Source of the DNA: Oscheius onirici
Taxonomy: Eukaryota > Nematoda > Chromadorea > Rhabditida > Rhabditidae
Length of the DNA stretch: 64,000 bases
Assembly (NCBI GenBank): GCA_932521025.1
Contig: OW051470.1
Location: 6,000,501-6,064,500 of the forward strand
Reading direction: 5' to 3'
Under the pieces are notes generated by a model that had not been told where the DNA came from, did not search any database, and worked only from the letters and a program-made list of their open reading frames with translations. The translations under genes were made by a program, and so were the position numbers. This document shows, piece by piece, positions 55,789 through 64,000 of this stretch (the stretch's first letter is position 1; each line of letters starts with the position of its first letter).

Positions 55789-56026
55789 TCACAGTTTTCC
55801 CACGTCTAACCTCTGGTCATAAAAGAACGTCTGACCCTCTACCTTTTTGAAAAAAACCACTGCTCTAGGGAATCCCCTACTTACTGTTCTTGTCAACTCA
55901 TTAATTTTCTCGCTCTGCAGGAGCAGAAGACTCTCTATTCGAGTGAGTTGTTGACTGTCATACTGTGGGATTACTGTAGTCTGCATAACATTCGTAAACC
56001 GATGTCGGACTTCCTCTTCAATCTGA
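55789..56026 (-). CDS. Orphan 3' exon pair, coiled-coil end
   Basis: Behind an acceptor at 56027 the minus strand reads EEEVRHRFTNVMQTTVIPQY and LTRIESLLLLQSEKINELTR, then across a 54-bp intron TFFYDQRLDVGKL with a stop at 55789. It looks coding (heptad-like Leu/Ile spacing), but no upstream exon was fixed. It may be an alternative 3' end of the Glu/Lys-rich gene that stops at 56135, or the remains of a separate gene. Confidence 0.35.
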
Positions 56027-56134
56027 AAGGGTCGTAGTTAGATTCAGACACAACACACTCTAGATTAGTACACAACAATCAAAAGACTCTTTAATGCATT
56101 CAAGATCACAGATATTAGCTCATTCGTATGAGAA

Positions 56135-58035
56135 TCACTCGTGACTAGCCTCGTCAGTCGGACCGCTTTCTTCCTCCTGATTGAGCTGCATCGCCTCTAG
56201 ACGTTCTCTCATCGCTGTCAGGTTTCTGAAAACGGAGTCGTCAGGTCAACAAAGAATGGTTCGAAACAAACGAGCGGATATTTTTCCATCGTTACATGAC
56301 TGACTGGATGAGAGAGTCTCGATCACAGGGACAAATGATTGAGTGATATGAGGGAGAATAAATAGGATGGCCAAGTGTTTCAGTGTAGTTACGGTTCTGA
56401 AGAGAATACTCACGCGAGATTGGCAGCGGCATTGCTGAACATGTCGTCGAGTGCTTGTCGAGCCTCTTCCTCTGACCCCGGTGATTCTAGACAGACTCTC
56501 TTTACAATCCATTCCACTGACTCACCAGCCGCCTGTTGCAGCGAGATCCTCAGCTGTCGGACGCGTTCCTTCCTAGCCTCCATAGCCTTGAGTCGCTCGC
56601 GGATTTGCTGATTGATCTGCTCTTTCCTGAAGTGCTCGATCGATATCTCCGTTTACACTGCTCACTTTTCGCGCTCCTTTCTCACATTCTCTCGGATCTC
56701 CTTGCGTCTTTCCTCCATTCGTTCTTCTTCAGTCTTTGGCTCTTCTTCTTCCATCTCATCTTCCTCCGTCTGAACACCAGGAATTCTCTCGGTCGAAGCT
56801 TCAGCAGCAGCAATCATCTCTTCCTTCTGACGTCTTAAACTTAAAACAATTCTTCCTTTCTCTCCCACCTCCTTCTCTTCCTCCTTTCCCTGCTGAATAC
56901 CTCTCTTCAAAGCCTCCTTCCTCAGTCTCTCTAACTGCTTCTCTTTCCTATCTTTGGCAGTCTTCTCTGTATGAACTGAACCTCATTACTTGTCAAAAGA
57001 AAGAGTCAAATGAACCTTTCAACTTGGCAATCTCGACTTCGGTCAAGGCCTCATTTGCCGTCTTTCTCATCGTCGACGTTTTCTCCTTCCGGATCTCATT
57101 CAGTGTCGTCTTCTGCAAATATCCTTGATCTCTCAATTACGAGTTTCTGGTTTTGGAGCGATGGCACTGGTGGCCGTCTCGTTTCAATTCGAGCATAATT
57201 AACCGCCGGAAACGGGGTGGGGGAGACCGCGAAGCCGAGCCCTGGCAATACTCGAAGAGGGCACGTTCAGATGTTCGCGGTAATCAAAGTGGGCTCGGTC
57301 GCAGATGGGCGTGTATTTATTATTGAAAAGAGCATTGGACACGCAATGCGGCTATGAATACACCATGCATATCGGCCGACTACTGGAAAGCGAGAAGATA
57401 TTTCAAAGGGTATAAACCTTGGTCTTCTGAAGTTGGAGTCTCTCCACTAGTTGTTCATTCAACTTTGAGGCTGCCGCAGCTGCAGCAGACACTTCTTGTA
57501 ACTCTCTTAGACAGGCCTCCAGTTCCGAAAGATCTTCCTTATCTGAACCGACTCTCAGTCTGTCTCACTCTCTTACTCTGTTCCGCAGTCTGTTCAGATT
57601 CAACCGTCTCTTGTTTCTTCTCTTCAACATTCTGCTCTTTCACTGGAGCTGTATTCTTTTTCTCCTCGATCTCTTTGGCCACATCTTCGACTGCCAGCTC
57701 GTGTACTTTCAGAATATCCTTCATAACCTCGACATACTGTCCTTCTTGCTCTGTCATTGTGTCAAAAGCTTCCAACAACTGTTTCATTAGTGCCTTGTCT
57801 GGCTGAAAGTTGAAAATAGATCAGATGTTTCTCTTCTCATACCTGTTCGGCGGAAGAGACCGCCTTCATGGCAGCATGAAGACGTTCCTTCTTGTCTCGA
57901 ATCACGTGCAACTGCTGTTTCACATGCTTCCGTCTCGATATCTGAACATTTTTTTCGAGTTTTTCACTAGAGGAAAACGAGGAGACTCACAATGTTATCA
58001 TCAGTAGATTTCTGTCCAACTTGTTCTGTCGACAT
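56135..58035 (-). CDS. Glu/Lys/Arg-rich coiled-coil protein
   Basis: Starts at ATG 58035 (MSTEQVGQKSTDDN). Exons: ISRRKHVKQQLHVIRDKKER, LMKQLLEAFDTMTEQEGQYV, EVMKDILKVHELAVEDVAKE, a Glu/Lys block (EEKKNTAPVKEQNVEEKKQE), LSELEACLRELQEVSAAAAA, LNEIRKEKTSTMRKTANEAL, EEMIAAAEASTERIPGVQTE, a strongly acidic-basic run (EEERMEERRKEIRENVRKER), QINQQIRERLKAMEARKERV, EEARQALDDMFSNAAANLAN, and LTAMRERLEAMQLNQEEESG ending at 56135. It is almost wholly predicted helix, about 450 residues, with a longer intron near 57.2-57.4 kb. No catalytic or named domain; comparable to cytoskeletal or spacer proteins of the caldesmon/trichohyalin type. The next gene upstream is 419 bp away. Confidence 0.6.
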
Positions 58036-58453
58036 TTTCTGAGATCTTTTGCGAAAAACGAATCTGAAAGATTTCAGTGGCAGAAATGAAGTTTTGAAAA
58101 TAGAAGAATGAGTCAGAGTAACCTTCTATAGTAGGCGGGCGTTGACACAGGTATTGCGGCCGTTCTTATCGATCGACCGGTTAGAGGACTGTACGTTTTT
58201 CAATTAGCATACGGAAACGCCCTTTCATCTCGAAAAAAAACAAGATTTGTTAGAAGAGATAACAGTGAGGAAACGTTATGGGGAATACGAAAGAGAAGGA
58301 CGACAATTAGAAGGAACCAGACAACTGTATAAGAAGAAAAGCAAACAGTCCGACTAGGCCGACTGGTCGCTGTGAGTAAGCCAAACAAAAAGATTTTTAT
58401 GCACAAACCGAAAAAATGAAGTAACAAAAAACTTGTAACAAAAATACACAAGA

Positions 58454-61269
58454 TTACTGTGGCTGCTGCCATTCAAAAAAGTTGCATCTGGTAGGATCAG
58501 TCATTTCCTTATTGCAGCCGAGAAAATGTTTTCCCTTGTTCGGTCCTTCTTTCCTCACTGTACGCATGGCTGCCTGGACTCCACAGATACAATTCTTCCC
58601 AGTTGGAACCATCTGTGTCTGGGCCTGTGGAACTGTTCCTCCAGCTCCGCCTCGCGCCCCGCGAACATTTCCTCTCGGTCTTCCTCTGCCTCTTTGTGCT
58701 GTCATCAGAGGCATTTCATCATTTTCAATCTGAAATTTATTCGTTTAAGAAAATAGAAGGAAAACTCTACGTGTAATGGTTCTGGTGGGGGAGGTCCTCG
58801 GTTTCTAGGTGTGTTGCCTCTGCCTCTGGTGGACGAGCCTCTTGCTCCATCTCGGGGTGGTCTCGGAGGAGATGGCGGAGGTTGGCCGCCGTGTCCACCA
58901 TTTATTGCCGGGAACCGCTCATTTGGATTCTGTTGAAGGTATCTAAAGCAACTTTAGAAAAAAAACAAGAAAACAACACACCTTTGTAACGCTTGAGACA
59001 ATCTCAAAATCTGGTCTTCGCTCTGATTGAAAATTCTCTTGTATTTTGCTTTTTGCTCTTCCAAAACTTCTTGTTTTCTTCTAGCTCCTGCACAAATTGC
59101 TTGCAGTTGTCTTTCCAAGTCGGCTCTCATATGGGGCTTACTCATAGCGAAACCTATAACCATTTGATTCAACAAAAAAGTGAAATATCTCACCCATAGC
59201 GTCGTAGCCATCGACAAGAGCCAGGCCAAGGAAGGCGGGAATGAAGCGACCGTCTGGCTGCACTCCGACATACGCCCTCTCCTTGATCTTCTCGATATGT
59301 TCCGCATGTGTGGCATCAGTTCCGATTCCAAATCTGTCCATCAAGGCGATCAAATCGGCTTCATTGAGCAGTTGGGGAGGCTGTGTTTGTCCGTCGGCTA
59401 TTCTCAGCTGGTGGTCGTTTATGACTTCGTTTTGTCGATACGGTGGAAGTGTCTTGTCGCTCCATTTCTCGTAAACATAGACATTCATATACCCTGCAAT
59501 ATTTTACTTAAAAAAAACTAAAAAAGACAAACCGAGATCCTCGATTACAAGACCAGTGGCTTGGAAGAGTTCTTCGCCGCACTTCAGCTGAAACCATTTA
59601 TATGAATACGACCATTTAGATCATACGTCAACTTTGGTCTCTTGCCCTTTGGCGTCCCACGAGATACAGGCCAAGAAATGTCGAACAACCAACTCGTAGA
59701 TTTTCCATTCATTTACGTCCATATTCATTTTCGATGCAAATTTCAGCGGATGAATGGGAGGATGAGCTTCGTCACTTTTCGTTCCATTTCGGGGATTCGG
59801 TCCTCGTTCCACGACCTCAAGTAGATAAATAAAAGGTTAGAAACACAGTATACGTGTCCGGCGAAATCTCCCCAGTCACCGGAAGCTGTTTGTTGCTGGG
59901 CAAGCTGTCCTAGTGGTATATCTTCCGGAAATTTGTTGGTCTCAGTTCTAAAAACTGCTAGATAGTTTAAAAGAAAGATACCTTGGGTAAGAGATGAATC
60001 CTTTGTTATAAAGTTTTTCAGCTATGCTCATCGCCGTCTTTGCGCTCATTTTCAACTTTCGAACGGCCAACTTTTCTAATTCTACAGTATCCAGAGCCTG
60101 TGGCCTCCACCGACTTTTTGGCTTCTTCAGCACGTTCGTCACTTTGGCAGTTCGCGCATCTTGGCAGTCCTCATAAAGAACTGTCACTGCGTCTCTGTCA
60201 AACAGTCGCTGTCGTTCCCAATTGAATTCTGTCTAGAAAATGTGCCTGAGAATGAAAAGATGAAATAAAACTGACCCTGACGCCGTTTTTTGTATGATCG
60301 ATGACAAGTTTCCAAAATGGCTCGCGGACGAAACTCTCGATGGCCTTGTATCTTTCCACGACGAAGCCAAGAGTAGGAAATTGACAACTTCCGTAGCTGA
60401 TGATTTTTTGGTCTGAAAAATCCTGCTAGAGAATTTGTACTGAAAGGACTACCTTCTGTGAATATGGTAGGGCATTTATTGCGCAGATGGAGAGTCTGAA
60501 GTCGGGAAAACGCAGCACCTAAACTATTGTAATTAAAGATCAAATGAAATGACTGTACCGATTCTGAGATCGAGTTCTGAGCGACAATCAACAGCATCGA
60601 CCATTCGGTTATCCAGTCGGACAAGTCCATTCATAGCAGCAGTGATTGCTCGAGGTGTGATTTCGGAGAATCTGAAGACAGTTTGAATAACAACAAAGAG
60701 AGAAAGTACTTTGCTCGATAGACGTCAAGTCTTCGATTGACGCTCAAGCACGTTTTAACAATTTCGGCTCCAATCGCCTCTCCTTCTCGATCACAATCTG
60801 TGAAGATGATCAGAGTGTCGTGTTTTGGAGCTTCCTCTCTGAAACGGTTGTCTTAAAAAGGGAACAAAATCGTACTTCAGAGTCTGTTCTATTTTGTCCA
60901 TATTTGGGATCACCTTGTGAAGAACGGGAACATCAAAACAGCTTGCAATCGGAACACCCTGCAAATATTTCAACTGATACATATTTATACATAACGTACA
61001 CTCCAATTCTTCATATCTGATGGGAATTCATAGTTGAGCATGTGGCCTGATACACTGGTCATAGCGATTTGGGCTTGCTGAAAGATAAAACGTGTGAATA
61101 AATAGAATACTCGTACCTGGCCAAAGACATCCATGTGAAACTGGTAAATTTTGTTGAATCTTGATTGGCCCTCTCTTCTGACGGCTGATCCATGGCTGAG
61201 AATGTGTGAGACTCCTTTGGCAACATCGTTCTTTTCTGCTACGCAGAGGATGCGCCGCATCACGCTCAT
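58454..61269 (-). CDS. top-3: DNA topoisomerase III alpha
   Basis: Type IA topoisomerase that dissolves double Holliday junctions with BLM and RMI proteins; nuclear, and in many animals also mitochondrial. The start at 61269 ([20 protein letters not shown]) opens the TOPRIM domain. The acidic metal site is [20 protein letters not shown], then [20 protein letters not shown] and [18 protein letters not shown]. The catalytic Tyr is in [20 protein letters not shown], split by a 35-bp intron. Then [60 protein letters not shown], and a Pro/Arg/Gly-rich tail ([19 protein letters not shown]). It ends with a single GRF-type zinc finger ([35 protein letters not shown]) and a stop at 58454. About 690 residues. 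An acceptor lies just before the ATG, fitting trans-splicing. Confidence 0.92.
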
Positions 61270-61688
61270 CAAACTTGATTGGCTGAAAAAATGCAATCAA
61301 AGATGTTAAAATTCGGCACACGGAAGAAGAACAATTGAAAATGAAACAAAAAAAATATAAATTTAAATGGGGCCAAAGCGCGCTTTTTTTTGGGCGCGAA
61401 TAAGTTGTTTTTGAGTATATTTTTGTCTCATTTCTCTTTTGAAAAGAAAAGGAGTCCTTTCTGTAGAGAAAGTTTTCTCAAATTCAGTTACTAAAGGTTT
61501 AAAGTAAGAGAAGACAGTACTAAGAGACCACTATTCCGTGAAGTGACAGTAATTTCGGTTCTAGCCTAACAACGACAAGCTGTACGAATCATAAACTTTA
61601 TTACCAGAGATTTTTTTCAAAGGAACAATTATTTTTAGGTACATAGTCCATACGCGTAGGTTTCGTTGTTGGTAACATATGACACAGT

Positions 61689-63107
61689 TTAGATCTCTTC
61701 TTCCTCGACCACATAGTTCTGGTCGTCTTCGAAGACCTCTTCAGACTCTTGGACAAGCATATCCGACGGATTCTGCTCCTGAAACCTCTTCAATCAGCCT
61801 CAAAACATCTGAACAAACCTGATATTCGTGGTCTTTTTCCGAATATTCCTCGATATCCTCTTCCCAGTCGACTTCTGTTACTATATGATGCTGCGCTCCG
61901 AGAATATTGTCTCGATATCTAGACATGCGTTACTTCGAGTAACTATTCCAATTACCTGCTCCTCCTGGACACAGGACCTTTATTTTTCGGAACCTGTACA
62001 TGGTGGATCGTAATGTGCCGGTCAAGGTTCCTTTTCGTAATGGTCGCATACTCACATTGAGGACATCGATACGGTTTTTCTCCAGTATGAGCCCGAATGT
62101 GTACTTTTAGCGAGGAAGTTGTTCTGCAAAAAGTTGTTATGAAATCCGGATAGATACCGGAATCGTTTGGGACAGTAATTGCAGGCGAACGGCAGTTCTC
62201 CCGTATGAATCCTGTAGTGGGCGGCGAAGTTGTGTCTGTACAAAATCTGAAGAAACGTTCAAAAGAACCATCAACTCGACTCACTATTCCACAAGTCGGA
62301 CATTCCATTTTCGGTTTCATATCGTCTCCAGCATTTGCGACAGCTCCTATTACTTGAGCATTTGTCGCGTAACTACTGCCAGATTGAAGATTTTCTGAAT
62401 TCTCGTTTGAATTCAAGACAACTCTAGTTACCTTCTTCGTCATCATCCTCCAACATTTCTTCTTGGGCAAATTCTTGCAAATTTTGTTCGCCCAACTGTA
62501 ACTCTAGAAGAGGCGGTGTCTCACCCACTCTAGTTCTATTCTTCTCGACCGATACTATCATCTGGAGGCCTCCGGGACCTTGGATTGTCTGTGGAATGGA
62601 GAGAGATTCTCCACTGAATAGAATGAATAGAACGGAATTGGATCGAGCAAACTTTTCGTAGAGGACTCCCTGACTTGAAGGACCCGGTTGATTCATCAGA
62701 ACGTCCTCTCTCAGTTTCAATTGAATGTGTTCCTGTCGAGGAGTATCGTCCACTGACTAAACATGTTTAAATTTCTATTAAGCAAAAGTTTGAAATAAAC
62801 ACGAAACATGTTTAAAATAAGTCAATTTGCTACCTTGACAGTGATTCCAGCAGGAGTCAGCGGCTTGACTGGCAAAGTCAGTCGCCTTCTAAACTGTTCC
62901 GTGTTGACTGTGTACACTTCGTTTTCAAAGGCTTCCATTAGACATCCTTCTGCATGCCATAGCAACTCTCCCTGAATATCTTTCTTTTACCACAACACGA
63001 ATGCAACAAACCCTGTTCTTGAAGACTTTGTGACATTCTGCACAGGTGAGAGCTCTTCTGATGGCCAAGGGCCCGCCAGAGACTATTCCCTTACTTGTCG
63101 TACTCAT
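61689..63107 (-). CDS. C2H2 zinc-finger protein with acidic tail
   Basis: Putative DNA-binding regulator. The ATG at 63107 gives MSTTSKGIVSGGPLAIRRAL and an N-terminal C2HC-like finger (LTCAECHKVFKN, then LLWHAEGC). A middle region includes TLPVKPLTPAGITVK, IPQTIQGPGGLQMIVSVEKN and an acidic block (QEEMLEDDDEEG). C2H2 fingers follow: KPKMECPTCGIV with HNFAAHYRIHTGELPFACNY (with the consensus TGE linker), then SSLKVHIRAHTGEKPYRCPQ and CEYATITKRNLDRHITIHH. A strongly acidic end (DWEEDIEEYSEKDHEYQ; VEEEEI) stops at 61689. About 370 residues. The HTGEKPY linkers are certain; the family beyond that is not assigned. Confidence 0.78.
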
Positions 63108-63568
63108 CCTATCAACAATTGCAAATGGGGTACAAAAACATAGTAAGTAGTTGGTGAGAATACATCAGAACAAGGAATAGAGGACAGATAGTTGAACGGT
63201 TTTATTGGTTTGATAAAAACGAAGGCAGCACACGAGTAGACAAGGGAGAGAAAGAGACTTAAGAATAAGTGAACCGTAGACTATTTTCCGCCAAACTGAG
63301 ATCGAGAAAGGGGAAGAGAGTATCCAACAATGCAAACCAAGACAAAACCGGAAAGAGAGATCTTTGGAAGTCTTTCCCAATAACTTTATACCTAAGAACT
63401 AGATCAAGACTACAGTATATACCAGTGTGCACATTCACTGAGATCAAGGAAGTAAGCATTTTGTGAGGAAAGCAGCACACTACACCGGAAGATTTGTACA
63501 AATGAGTAACTATTGGAGGTAGATACGGGAGACAGATATGCATGGAACTGAGAAAAGAAGCATACCGG

Positions 63569-64000
63569 TCAATCGTCTGAGTCGAGTTTCTTTGTGTGAG
63601 AGGTCGAAGGATCGGGACTAGCTGGCAGAATTCCATTGAGTCGCGCTGATATTGGAGAGGAATCGGAGGAAGGAATGGGGTCGTCTGAAATAACGATTAA
63701 AAGCGAGCTCTCGAGAAAAAGCGTCTAGAGGATGAGTCATTAGTATATTTTCACTTTACATCACACTGCTTTTTTAATACAGAATGTGAGTTCATTTCTT
63801 TCTTGAAAATTTCTTCCTAACCTGCCAACTAGAGCAATTCTCTTACCAGAAAAACTTGTTGAATGCCCATTTAAGTTGTGTCGAAATTCGGAAAAGGGTC
63901 CAGCCGGCCCGAAGTTTGTCACAACTGGGGCAGAAGAGGGACCGGGAAGAAGGTATTCCGACGGTATACTGGGAATGGACAGTCTCATTTGCCCTAAAAC
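63569..64000 (-). CDS. C-terminal part of an edge-truncated gene
   Basis: The minus strand reads from the window edge LGQMRLSIPSIPSEYLLPGP, SAPVVTNFGPAGPFSEFRHN and LNGHSTSFSG to a donor near 63847. A last exon follows, DDPIPSSDSSPISARLNGIL, ASPDPSTSHTKKLDSDD, stop at 63569. It is Ser/Pro-rich and probably disordered. The 5' part lies beyond the window, so the gene cannot be identified. Confidence 0.55.

Noticed and set aside
57180-57410. GC-rich patch with short palindromic words in an intron of the Glu/Lys-rich gene
   Set aside because: The words are short, arms do not extend and no frame or RNA structure is convincing.
1-64000. CRISPR arrays, bacterial operons, rRNA genes, intact tRNAs, viral genes
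   Set aside because: None seen on either strand; the gene structure is eukaryotic throughout.

Overview
The window is nuclear DNA from an animal, almost certainly a nematode. Genes are compact and broken by many 35-60 bp GT..AG introns with TTTCAG acceptors. Several start codons sit directly behind a TTTCAG, as expected for spliced-leader trans-splicing. The gene families also fit: a transthyretin-like secreted protein, an ATD-less ionotropic receptor, a divergent T-box factor, a nematode-type globin, a CK1/TTBL-like kinase relic and an EB/Cys-module secreted protein. Gene limits are spans from first to last recognised codon. Internal splice sites were read by eye, so exon edges are approximate.

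Layout. 1-7 kb: a short candidate gene (-), then a tightly spaced + strand run of GILT thiol reductase, an uncharacterised gene, an ionotropic-glutamate-receptor-like channel and a second uncharacterised gene, with gaps of about 80-160 bp (operon-like). 7-8.5 kb: a rhodopsin-family peptide GPCR (-). 8.5-11.65 kb: no gene seen. 11.65-15.8 kb: two tandem SLC22/OCT-like transporters (-), one with a duplicated first coding exon. 15.8-17.7 kb: repeats. 17.7-19.65 kb: T-box factor (-). 21.1-22.1 kb: proteasome ubiquitin receptor Rpn13/ADRM1 (+), lacking its UCH37-binding domain. 22.2-23.9 kb: a Tigger/pogo transposon with TA duplications. 24.2-25.4 kb: HSD17B12/LET-767-like reductase (+). 25.6-27.1 kb: two unassigned genes (-). 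27.6-28.5 kb: CDV3 (+). 28.8-31.6 kb: head-to-head pair of gamma-glutamylamine cyclotransferase (-) and mitochondrial ribosomal protein S10 (+); an S10 intron holds an 853-bp palindromic element carrying pol III-type boxes. 31.7-33 kb: unassigned gene. 33-35.9 kb: no gene seen. 35.9-37.0 kb: globin with a replaced proximal histidine. 37.3-38.6 kb: two inverted ~457-bp near-identical arms. 39.9-42.5 kb: NCLX-type Na/Ca exchanger. 44.1-45.7 kb: Tyr/Asn/Ser-rich secreted protein with a TATA box. 45.9-48.1 kb: coiled-coil protein (-). 48.6-50.1 kb: broken CK1-like kinase. 50.9-53.3 kb: transthyretin-like gene facing a Cys-module secreted protein. 53.8-58.0 kb: helical protein and Glu/Lys-rich coiled-coil gene (-). 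58.5-61.3 kb: topoisomerase III-alpha. 61.7-63.1 kb: C2H2 zinc-finger gene. 63.6-64 kb: edge-truncated gene (-).

Most genes are unrelated housekeeping or neuronal/secreted genes. The only groups that look functionally or mechanistically linked are the operon-like left cluster, the tandem transporter pair and the bidirectional GGACT/MRPS10 pair. The unusual signals are structural: the palindromic element, the large inverted repeat, two MITE copies, a dispersed repeat shared by a receptor intron and an intergenic region, and altered versions of well-known proteins (Rpn13, globin, CK1). I did not find a clearly new multi-gene system.
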